Shown: positions 36,876 through 44,171 of the stretch, piece after piece | How the letters are laid out: each line of letters begins with the position of its first letter | Position numbering within the stretch: the first letter of the stretch is position 1 | Assembly: GCF_024181725.1 (NCBI RefSeq) | Contig: NZ_CP028908.1 | Location: 5,755,501 to 5,819,500 of the forward strand | DNA: 64,000 bases | Source: Bradyrhizobium sp. WD16 | GTDB taxonomy: Bacteria; Pseudomonadota; Alphaproteobacteria; Rhizobiales; Xanthobacteraceae | Direction of reading: 5' to 3' | The notes under the pieces: generated by a model | Seen by the model: only the letters and a program-made list of their open reading frames with translations | What the model was told of the DNA's origin: nothing | Databases searched by the model: none | Program-made: the position numbers and the translations under genes

Positions 36876-36965
36876 CGCAAGCCGTCGTTGCTCCCCGGCT
36901 TTCGCCGTCGCCCTGACGGGCGCCGTTGCCGGATCAAGCCACCCGTTCGGACCGCCGTGCCGGAT

Positions 36966-37360
36966 CTAGTGTGGTGGATCTGACGCTCGTTTCAGTATTG
37001 CAGCGAGTTCTTCGAACGAGCGTCAGATCCAAAACCACACTAGAATCATAATGATGCTAGTGTCCCCTTGTTTCCAACGTTCGTATGAGCGCCTGCTGCA
37101 ATGGGATACGAACGTTGGAAACAGGACACTAGTGTGGCGTCTCGCAATTGCCTATGCCCTTTGCGGCAAGCCCCTGTAGGCAATTGCGAGACATAAGCCA
37201 CACGAGCTTTTTGATTTTGCTAGTGTCCCGATGTCTCCGAATGACCGTGCGAGGGTGAGGCAAACGAAGCGGTAATTCGGAGACGGGACACTAGTGTCCC
37301 GGTTCTAACGTTCGTCCCTTGCAGCGCGCACCTCTACGAGCGTCAGATCCACCGCACTAG
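36966..37360. repeat. Cluster of five CTAGTG-ended hairpin elements
   Basis: Elements 1-5: 36966-37043, 37057-37132, 37129-37206, 37220-37294 and 37291-37360. Each is 70-78 bp and starts CTAGTGT; elements 1, 2, 4 and 5 end in ACTAG and element 3 in CGAG. 1 has arms of 9+16 bp (CTAGTGTGG and GGATCTGACGCTCGTT), 2 has 9+18 bp and 3 has a 16-bp arm GTCTCGCAATTGCCTA. 4 has one arm mismatch. 5 is chimeric: its right arm resembles that of element 1, but its left arm does not pair with it. Neighbours 2/3 and 4/5 share one CTAG. Looks like a MITE-like or REP-like family. No transposase was seen. Confidence 0.88.
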
Positions 37361-37954
37361 TGGCCTTGGCGCGTCCGGCAATCTGTCCTCCAGCGGCTTG
37401 ACGATGCGCAGCATCCGCCAGTCGCCGGGAATCCCTTCGGCATGAAAACCATGCCGCCGCAGAAAGCCCTGGCTGCGGTCGTTGGTGCGCAATACCTCGG
37501 CGACGAGCACGTCAGCGTCGTCGGCGAGCGCGCGCTGCTCGAGTTCGGCCAAGAGCGCGGAGCCGACCCCCTGGCGCTGCCAGGCATCATGCACCGACAG
37601 CGCAATCTCGAAGCTGCGCCGCGCGGCGTCGAGATGGGTGCGGGCCTCCGCAATCAGGCTGCGGTAGCCGTCGACCACCGTCTCCACCAGCAGCGCGAAA
37701 CGGCCGCCCTCGCCTTGCGCCAAGGTCCGCGCCAGTTCGCCCGCCGGCAGCTCGCTGCCGGCGCCGGCCAGACGGTCGTAGCGCGAGCGCGGCGTCAGCG
37801 CGCGGAAATAGGCCTGCAGCGCGCCGGCGTCGGCGCGCGCGACCGGCCGGATCAGCAGCACGCGGCCTGAGGGCAGCGCCGTCAGCACCGGGGCGCGCAC
37901 GTCGTCCAGCGGGATCATCTCGGCATTCGCAGGAGCCGGCAGGGCGAGGGTCAC
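37343..37954 (-). CDS. GNAT-family N-acetyltransferase
   Basis: 203-residue acetyltransferase. The acetyl-CoA loop is VHDAWQRQGVGSALLAELEQ RA (Q/RxxGxG/A type), preceded by IAEARTHLDAARRSFEIALS and followed by TNDRSQGFLRRHGF. A GTG start at 37954 is chosen: GGAGAG lies about 6 bp before it and the stop of the DUF1127 gene is 1 bp away. The final codons (PLVRWI) and the stop come from hairpin element 5, so the original 3' end may have been replaced. Substrate unknown. Confidence 0.82.
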   Translation of the reverse strand: MTLALPAPANAEMIPLDDVRAPVLTALPSGRVLLIRPVARADAGALQAYFRALTPRSRYDRLAGAGSELPAGELARTLAQGEGGRFALLVETVVDGYRSLIAEARTHLDAARRSFEIALSVHDAWQRQGVGSALLAELEQRALADDADVLVAEVLRTNDRSQGFLRRHGFHAEGIPGDWRMLRIVKPLEDRLPDAPRPLVRWI

Positions 37955-37955
37955 G

Positions 37956-38186
37956 TCATGCTCTCCAGAACGGCTTGTCGATCTCGTACACGACATCGCC
38001 GCGCGACAGGGCGACGTCGTTGAGGTCGCGCTCGGTCCAGGCGGCGAGTTCGCGGCGCTCGGCGGCTCGCCGGCGCCAGGTCCGCAGCAGGGTCGCCATG
38101 CGGCTCAGGGGGGATGTCCCATCACCCCCGACATCATGACCAAGATCATGACCAAAGCTCATGTTCGTCGTCTGCAGGCAAGGCAT
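37956..38186 (-). CDS. DUF1127 small protein
   Basis: 76-residue protein ending in a DUF1127 (YjiS-like) domain: LLRTWRRRAAERRELAAWTE RDLNDVALSRGDVVYEIDKP. DUF1127 proteins are small and Arg-rich, and some bind RNA or affect phosphate and stress responses; the role here is not known. GGAGG lies 5-6 bp before the ATG. It is directly followed by the GNAT gene, so the two are probably co-translated. The N-terminal 25 residues are rich in His, Gly and Asp. Confidence 0.82.
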   Translation of the reverse strand: MPCLQTTNMSFGHDLGHDVGGDGTSPLSRMATLLRTWRRRAAERRELAAWTERDLNDVALSRGDVVYEIDKPFWRA

Positions 38187-38266
38187 CGCAGCCTCCTTCA
38201 ACGGGTGATTAGCGGAAGGATCAGCCCGACACTGCCGGTTGACAAACGACACTTTCTCCCCAGATT

Positions 38267-38283
38267 CATGAGATAATATCATG
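38267..38283. promoter_or_regulatory. Inverted repeat upstream of the LysR gene
   Basis: CATGA-N7-TCATG (17 bp, AT-rich centre), 15 bp before the LysR ATG in the divergent gap to DUF1127. Position fits an autoregulatory operator, but 5-bp arms can occur by chance. Confidence 0.35.
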
Positions 38284-38297
38284 CGATCGGGAACCCG

Positions 38298-39224
38298 ATG
38301 CCGCGCCTGCCCTCCCTCAATGGCCTGCGAGCTTTCGAGGCCGCCGCGCGCCACCGCAGCTTCACGCTGGCCGCCGCCGAGCTGAACGTCACCCAGACCG
38401 CCATCAGCCATCAGATCCGCCGGCTCGAGGACGAGCTCGGCGTCAAGCTGTTCGTCCGCGAAGGCCGGTCGTTGTCGCTCACCGCCACCGGGCGCGACTA
38501 CCTGCCCGGCATCCGCGCGGCGTTTCAGGATCTGCGCCTTGCGACCGACCGGCTGAAGCAGGGCAGCGACGGCCGCGTGCTGACGGTGAGCACGCTCGCC
38601 TCCTTCGCCGCGAAATGGCTGCTGCCGCGGTTCGGTGCCTTCCAGGAGCGGCATCCCGACATCGACGTGCGGATCACGACCTCGACGAGCCTCGTCGACT
38701 TCAAGAAGGACCGGGTCGATGCGGCGATCCGTTATGGGCGGGGCCAGTGGCCGGGCCTCAACGCCACCTGGCTGATGGCCGATGAATTGTTTCCGGTGTG
38801 CAGCCCGGCGCTGCTGCAGGGGCCGAACGCCCTGCGCAAGCCGGAGGATCTCGCCCGCGCCACGCTGCTGCACACCACCGGCTACAGCGACGACTGGCGG
38901 CTGTGGACGACCGTATTCGGCGTGCCGCTGCCCGCCGGCGCCCGACAGGGGCCGACCTTCGACCTGTCGCTGATGACCGTGCAGGCAGCGATCGACGGCA
39001 TGGGCGTCGCCATCGGCCGCAGCGCCTATGTGCGGGACGATCTGGAGAAGGGCCGCCTGGTGGCGCCCTTCGACATGGCGCTGCCGGCCGACGCCGGCTT
39101 CTATCTGGTGGTGCCCGAGGGGGCGCCGGCCAATGCGACGCTGACGATGTTCGGCGCCTGGCTGGTCGCCGCCGCGCGCGCCGAGGGCGAGGCTCAGCCC
39201 GCCAGCTTGGAGAAGTCGGGCTGA
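38298..39224 (+). CDS. LysR-family regulator (GcvA-like)
   Basis: 308-residue LysR regulator. The N-terminal helix-turn-helix is LRAFEAAARHRSFTLAAAEL then VTQTAISHQIRRLEDELG, typical of the GcvA branch. The effector domain begins near 90 (VSTLASFAAKWLLPRFGAFQ) and ends with VPEGAPANATLTMFGAWL. It diverges from DUF1127-GNAT and converges with the enoyl-CoA hydratase gene, overlapping its 3' end by 31 bp. Targets unknown; the divergent gene pair is the first guess. Confidence 0.92.
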   Translation: MPRLPSLNGLRAFEAAARHRSFTLAAAELNVTQTAISHQIRRLEDELGVKLFVREGRSLSLTATGRDYLPGIRAAFQDLRLATDRLKQGSDGRVLTVSTLASFAAKWLLPRFGAFQERHPDIDVRITTSTSLVDFKKDRVDAAIRYGRGQWPGLNATWLMADELFPVCSPALLQGPNALRKPEDLARATLLHTTGYSDDWRLWTTVFGVPLPAGARQGPTFDLSLMTVQAAIDGMGVAIGRSAYVRDDLEKGRLVAPFDMALPADAGFYLVVPEGAPANATLTMFGAWLVAAARAEGEAQPASLEKSG

Positions 39225-39970
39225 CGCCGCTCGGCGAAGGCGGCGAAGGCCTCGCGCGCCTCGGCCGATTTCAGCCTCTCCTGGAAGATCACCCCTTCCC
39301 GATCCATCTGGCCGCCGATCACGGCGGCATCGCGCATCAGGCGCTTGGTCGCGGCGAGCGCGCCGAGCGGCCGCCTGCTCAGCGCGACCGCGGCAGCCCG
39401 CGCCCTCGCGTGCAGCTCGGCCGACGGCACCACGGCGTTGGCGAGGCCGAGCGCCGCCGCGCCGGCGCCGTCGATGACTTCACCCAGCGCGAACATGGCA
39501 AAGGCGCGGGCATAACCGATGCGCGCCGGCATCAGCAGGCTCGATGCCGCCTCGGGCACCAGCGCCAGATTGACGAAGGGCGTCGACAGCCGCGCGCTGT
39601 CGGCGACATAGACGAGGTCGCAATGCAGCAGCATGGTGGTGCCGACACCCACCGCATTGCCCTGCACGGCAGCGACCAGCGGCCGCGTCGCGGAGGCAAG
39701 AGCGTTGAGAAACCGCAGCACATGGCGCTCGCCCTGATGCTCGCCGCGCGACTGCGCGCTGAAATCGGACAGGTCGTTGCCGGCCGTGAAGCTGTCGCCC
39801 TCGCCCTGCAGCAGCACGACGCGGATGGCGGGATCGCTCTCGGCGCGGCCGAGCGCGTCGGCCAACGCGCCATACATCGCATTGGTCAGCGCATTCTTCT
39901 TGTCGGCCCGCGACAGCGTCACGGTGAGGATGCCGGCGTCGCATTCGGTCTTCACATGGTCGGTCATCAA
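39194..39970 (-). CDS. Enoyl-CoA hydratase/isomerase family protein
   Basis: 258-residue crotonase-fold enzyme. It shows LSRADKKNALTNAMYGALAD ALG, an oxyanion-hole segment GDSFTAGNDLSDF and AAVQGNAVGVGTTMLLHCDL VYV. In the second active-site region, PEAASSLLMPARIGYARAF keeps a Glu (LVPEAAS). The tandem with marR, 30 bp apart, suggests control by an aromatic or acyl-CoA signal. The exact acyl substrate is not predictable. Confidence 0.9.
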   Translation of the reverse strand: MMTDHVKTECDAGILTVTLSRADKKNALTNAMYGALADALGRAESDPAIRVVLLQGEGDSFTAGNDLSDFSAQSRGEHQGERHVLRFLNALASATRPLVAAVQGNAVGVGTTMLLHCDLVYVADSARLSTPFVNLALVPEAASSLLMPARIGYARAFAMFALGEVIDGAGAAALGLANAVVPSAELHARARAAAVALSRRPLGALAATKRLMRDAAVIGGQMDREGVIFQERLKSAEAREAFAAFAERRQPDFSKLAG

Positions 39971-40000
39971 CGCGGTCCTTGCTGGTCGTTTCTGTCGTGT

Positions 40001-40435
40001 TCAGGTCACGTCTCTAGGAAATTTCGTCTGCAGGCTGGCGAGCCAGCGCGACACGGTGGCGATCTCCGCGTCGGAGAAGCCCTCGGTCAGCACTGCATTG
40101 AGCGCTTCGCTGCGCGCCGCGGCCTGCTTGCGAAGACGGCGGCCGGCGGCTGTGAGATGAATCCGGCAGGCGCGGCCGTCGCTGCCGTCGGACCTGCGCT
40201 CGACGAGGCCGGCGCTCGTCATGCGGTCGATCAGCCCGGTCATGGCCGAGGGCACGATGTCGAGCGCCGCGGCGACATCACCGATCAGCGCGCCGTCATG
40301 GCTGCCGAGCCAGAACAGCACGCCGGCCTGGGCGGCGGTCAGGCCACGCTCGGCGAGCTGCTTCTCGGTCCAGCGCTGCAGCCGGCGCTGGCCGACGCTC
40401 AGCAGGAAAATGAGGCGACGGTCGGGAGCGGTCAT
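40001..40435 (-). CDS. MarR-family transcriptional regulator
   Basis: 144-residue MarR protein from MTAPDRRLIF. The winged helix is GLTAAQAGVLFWLGSHDGAL, then DVAAALDIVPSAMTGLIDRM and wing RRSDGSDGRACRIHLT. The in-frame extension to 40498 would cover the palindromic operator, so 40435 is favoured. It precedes the enoyl-CoA hydratase gene in one operon and probably represses it together with itself. Confidence 0.9.
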   Translation of the reverse strand: MTAPDRRLIFLLSVGQRRLQRWTEKQLAERGLTAAQAGVLFWLGSHDGALIGDVAAALDIVPSAMTGLIDRMTSAGLVERRSDGSDGRACRIHLTAAGRRLRKQAAARSEALNAVLTEGFSDAEIATVSRWLASLQTKFPRDVT

Positions 40436-40447
40436 TGGCCCCAGGAT

Positions 40448-40467
40448 ATATTTCGCACACGAAATAT
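40448..40467. promoter_or_regulatory. Palindromic operator of the marR-hydratase operon
   Basis: ATATTTCGCACACGAAATAT: perfect 8-bp arms with a 4-base centre, starting 13 bp upstream of the marR ATG. The size and place are typical of MarR autoregulation. It stands out as AT-rich in a GC-rich setting. The gap to 40708 on the other side holds no gene. Confidence 0.65.
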
Positions 40468-40708
40468 CAACTGGCTTTGCCGGTCCCGGCTGCGACAATC
40501 TGCCTTCAACTCCTGTCGATCAACCATCGATTTACCGCTTGATGAAAATTAAGAGGACCTGGAACGGTCATATACGTCTTGACGTACCTGAAGCCTGCTT
40601 TGAAGGCTGCGGTTCACGGCCGATGGGGAGCTTGTTGATATAAGCATCCTGAAAATAAGCGGACTGCCGCCGGTCGCATTTGGCGAGCGGTACGAGATCC
40701 GCATCGGG

Positions 40709-41614
40709 TCAGACTCGGTCGTCTCCAATCCCCCCCTGCTCCACCGGCACGACGTCGACCGCGACATCGAGCGCCTGGGCGCCGGAACCGAGAAACACGC
40801 CGTAGATCGGCGAGACGTCGGAGAAGTCGCGTCCGGTGGCGAGCACGATGTGATCGTTGCCGACGTCGATCGCATTGGTCGGATCGATGCCGAACCAGCC
40901 GATCTCCGGGCCGCACCAGACCGCGACCCAGGCATGGGAGGCATCGGCGCCGGCGAGACGCTGCGCGCCCGGCGGCGGAATGGTGCGGATGTAGCCGCTG
41001 ACATAGGCCGCCGGCAGGCCGAGGCCGCGCAGCGCGGCGATCATGATATGGGCGAAGTCCTGGCAGACTCCGCTGCGCTGGGCGAAGGCCTCCTCGAGCG
41101 GCGTCGACACCGCGGTGGAGCTCGGATTGTAGGCGAAGTCGCGGCGGATGCGCCGGGCGAGATCGCGGGCGCCGTCGACGATGGGACAGCCGCCGGCGAA
41201 GCTCGCGACCGCGTAGGCCGTGATGTCCTCGAAGAGCGCGATGCGCGGGCTCGGATAGAGGAAATGCACCGGCGAGCGCGCATCGAGCGTCGTCACGCTC
41301 AAGGCGCGCTCGGCCACCGCCTGCCAGGCGGGGCTTGCGCCGGCGAGAAGTCCCACCGGCCTTTGCACCTCCACCCGCGCCGTCGCTTCGATCCGCAGCT
41401 CGGTCAGCGCGGTATCGATCAGCACCACGGTGACGTCGTTGCCGAAGAAATCGCGCTCGACGATCGACTGGCGCGGCGCCGGCCGCACGCTCAGCGCATG
41501 ACCGAGCCGATGCTGGCCGCCACCATCGGACGGGGTCAGGCGCAACGCCAGCTTCGCCGTGGCGACGCGCTGCTCATAGGCGTAACGGGTGACGTGCCGG
41601 ATGTCGTAGATCAC
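40709..41614 (-). CDS. Transglutaminase-like cysteine peptidase family protein
   Basis: 301-residue transglutaminase-like protein with the N-terminal beta region of this family (YDIRHVTRYAYEQRVATAKL) and a catalytic triad Cys184 (RSGVCQDFAH), His227 (DASHAWVAVW) and Asp244 (GIDPTN). The GTG start overlaps the stop of the ATP-grasp/alpha-E gene (GTGA). Members of this gene cluster have been predicted to make or cleave peptide-like amide bonds; no product is established for this organism. Confidence 0.92.
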   Translation of the reverse strand: MIYDIRHVTRYAYEQRVATAKLALRLTPSDGGGQHRLGHALSVRPAPRQSIVERDFFGNDVTVVLIDTALTELRIEATARVEVQRPVGLLAGASPAWQAVAERALSVTTLDARSPVHFLYPSPRIALFEDITAYAVASFAGGCPIVDGARDLARRIRRDFAYNPSSTAVSTPLEEAFAQRSGVCQDFAHIMIAALRGLGLPAAYVSGYIRTIPPPGAQRLAGADASHAWVAVWCGPEIGWFGIDPTNAIDVGNDHIVLATGRDFSDVSPIYGVFLGSGAQALDVAVDVVPVEQGGIGDDRV

Positions 41615-44121
41615 GCCAGCCCACTCTTGGTCCTCGAGCGCAATTCGCCCGGCCGCTGGAGGAAGTAGCGCGCCGCGACCGCATCGGCGAAGCGCATCAG
41701 GGTCTGCTCGAAGCCGAGCACCATGGACGGGCCGACCGCATTGGCGCTGACGCTGGCGATCTCGCCGGCGAACAGGTCGATGAAGCGCCTGGGCTCCTCC
41801 GGAATGCCGTCGTCGCTCAGGGTCGGCAGCGTGGCGATGTGGTCGCGCAGCTGGTTGACCTGGAAACTCACCGAGCGCGGATTGAACGGGTCGAGCAGCG
41901 CCATGTCGCGCACCGGCGCCAGCGCGACGCCGCCGAGATAGCGCGAGCGGTAGGTGATCTGGGAATCGATCAGGTCGAGCAGGATGTCGAGGTCGCCGGC
42001 GCTGGCCTTGTCGCCGGCGAAGACGCGCGAGAACCGGCAGGTGTTGATGGCCCGCTCGACCCTGCGGCCGATGTCGAGAAAACGCCAGCCGGCGACGCGG
42101 TTGATGTTCTCCTGCGACAGGCCCGACAGCGCGGCGAGGCTGACCAGCGCCCGATCGGCGACGTCGAAGGCGTCGGCTTCCGTGGCGAAATCGCCCGCCT
42201 TCACCGAAAGCTGGGCCTCGAGCACGCCGAGCAGTTTCCAGCTGTCGACCGACAGGCGCTCGCGGATCACCGAGGCCGCGCCATAGGCCATGCGCAGGCT
42301 GGACAGCACCGAACCGTATTCGGCTTCCGAGCCGATCGCCGCCAGGAGGCGCGTCAGCAGATCCTCGTTGGCGTCAGCGACGGCGACCGCGCCCCAGGCG
42401 ACCAGCATCCCGCCGAGCCGCTGCAGCGGCTCGACCGCATCGCCGGCGGCGAGATCGAGGTCGGTGGTCCTGGCGCTGAGACATCGGACGATGCGCAGCA
42501 CCGCCTCGGCGCGTTCGAGATAGCGGCCGAACCAGAACAGATTGTCGGCGGCCCGGCTCGGCAGATTGCCGAGGATGCGGCGGATGGCGACATTCTCCTG
42601 CGACGGCAGCAGGCTCTCGGCCACCACCGGGCTCTGCGACACCACCCAGACATCGGCCGACTGGACGCCATCGCCCATGCTGACCGCGCGCGCATCCGCC
42701 GTGTCGGAGATCAGGCAGAAGCCGCCGGGCATGACGTGCCAGCCCTCCGGCGTCGCCGCGGCGAAGACCCGCAGCACGAACGGGCGCGGCACCAGGCGCT
42801 CATTCTCGAACACCGGCGCCGTCGACAGCCGCACCACCTCCTGGCCGACAAAATCGATGCCGCGCCCGGCGACGGCGGCGCGGATGCGGGCCCGGGCGGA
42901 GGGATCGAGATCGGAGGCGATCAGGTTCTGCCGGTCGGGGAAGCCGGGCACGCTGCCCTCGAAGGCGCCGGCGATCGCCATGGTGTCGAGATTGTCCAGC
43001 ACCTTGTCGCGCGCCTGCGGCTGGCCGCACCACCAGGTGGCGATGTTGGGCATGCGCAGGTCCTCGCCGGTGAGCTGGCGGGCGAGACGCGGCACGAAGC
43101 CGAGCAGCGCGCGGGATTCGATGAAGCCGGCGCCGGGCATGTTGGCGACCGTGACGTTGCCGGCGCGGATCGCCGACAGCAGTTGCGGCACGCCGAGGCG
43201 CGAGGCGCCGTTGAGCTCGAGCGGATCGAGGAAATCGGCGTCGACGCGCCGCCAGATCACATCCGCCCGCTTCAATCCGGCGATGGTGCGGACATGCACC
43301 TTGCCCTCGTGGACCACGAGGTCGTCGCCCTCCACCAGCAGGAAGCCGAGATAGCGCGCGAGGTAGGACTGCTCCGCATAGGTCTGGCTGTAGGGGCCGG
43401 GCGTCATCAGGCAGATGCGCGGCTCCGAGCGGTCGGCGGCGGCCGCGAGGCCGCCGCGGAAGGCGCGGAAGAACGGCGCCAGCCGCTGCACGTTCATGCC
43501 GGCATAGGCGGCATGATAGGCCCGCGACATCGCCAGCCGGTTTTCCAGCGCATAGCCGGCGCCCGACGGCGCCTGGGCGCGATCGTTGAGCACCCACCAG
43601 CGGCCGTCGGGGCCGCGGCCGATATCGGCGGCGTAGAGATGCAGCCAGCGGCCGCCCGGCGGCGTGACGCCGACCAGCGGCCGCATGAATTCGCGGCTGC
43701 CGCCGACCACCGCCGCCGGCAGGATGCCGTCGCTGACGAGACGGCCGGGCCCATAGACGTCGGCGAGCAAGGCCTCGAACAGCGCCGCGCGCTGGGTGAT
43801 GCCGGCGCAGATCTCGTCCCAGTCCGAAGGCTCGATCAGGAGCGGCAGGCTCGACACCGGCCAGATCCGTTCCCTGGCCTCGTCGCCGACCCGGTAGGAT
43901 ACGCCGAGATCGCGCAGATAGCGGCGGGCGAGCGCGGAGCCATGCTCGATTTCCGCCGCGGTCAGTTGCCCGAGCAGGTTGCGCCAGTGCCCCTTCGGCT
44001 GGCCGTCGGCGCCGATCAGTTCATCGGGAATCCCGGGCAGCGGCCGGTAGGCCGCCAGGGCGGCGGCCCAGCCGTCGGCCTTGGAAACCTGCGAAATGGG
44101 GCTGCCCGCGGCCAATGTCAT
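41611..44121 (-). CDS. Circularly permuted ATP-grasp / alpha-E fusion protein
   Basis: 836-residue fusion. Residues about 60-490 form a circularly permuted ATP-grasp domain (GIPDELIGADGQPKGHW, MTPGPYSQTYAEQSYLARYL GFLLVEGDDL and NLDTMAIAGAFEGS). Residues about 515-830 form the helical alpha-E domain, starting LPSRAADNLFWFGRYLERAE. In many bacteria these are two separate genes; the fusion guarantees pairing. ATP-grasp enzymes ligate a carboxylate to an amine, so it is predicted to be a peptide-type ligase. Middle gene of the minus-strand cluster. Confidence 0.92.
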   Translation of the reverse strand: MTLAAGSPISQVSKADGWAAALAAYRPLPGIPDELIGADGQPKGHWRNLLGQLTAAEIEHGSALARRYLRDLGVSYRVGDEARERIWPVSSLPLLIEPSDWDEICAGITQRAALFEALLADVYGPGRLVSDGILPAAVVGGSREFMRPLVGVTPPGGRWLHLYAADIGRGPDGRWWVLNDRAQAPSGAGYALENRLAMSRAYHAAYAGMNVQRLAPFFRAFRGGLAAAADRSEPRICLMTPGPYSQTYAEQSYLARYLGFLLVEGDDLVVHEGKVHVRTIAGLKRADVIWRRVDADFLDPLELNGASRLGVPQLLSAIRAGNVTVANMPGAGFIESRALLGFVPRLARQLTGEDLRMPNIATWWCGQPQARDKVLDNLDTMAIAGAFEGSVPGFPDRQNLIASDLDPSARARIRAAVAGRGIDFVGQEVVRLSTAPVFENERLVPRPFVLRVFAAATPEGWHVMPGGFCLISDTADARAVSMGDGVQSADVWVVSQSPVVAESLLPSQENVAIRRILGNLPSRAADNLFWFGRYLERAEAVLRIVRCLSARTTDLDLAAGDAVEPLQRLGGMLVAWGAVAVADANEDLLTRLLAAIGSEAEYGSVLSSLRMAYGAASVIRERLSVDSWKLLGVLEAQLSVKAGDFATEADAFDVADRALVSLAALSGLSQENINRVAGWRFLDIGRRVERAINTCRFSRVFAGDKASAGDLDILLDLIDSQITYRSRYLGGVALAPVRDMALLDPFNPRSVSFQVNQLRDHIATLPTLSDDGIPEEPRRFIDLFAGEIASVSANAVGPSMVLGFEQTLMRFADAVAARYFLQRPGELRSRTKSGLA

Positions 44122-44171
44122 GCGCTCTTCGGTTCGCCTTGGTCCAATTCATGCCGCCGCCGATACGTCCA

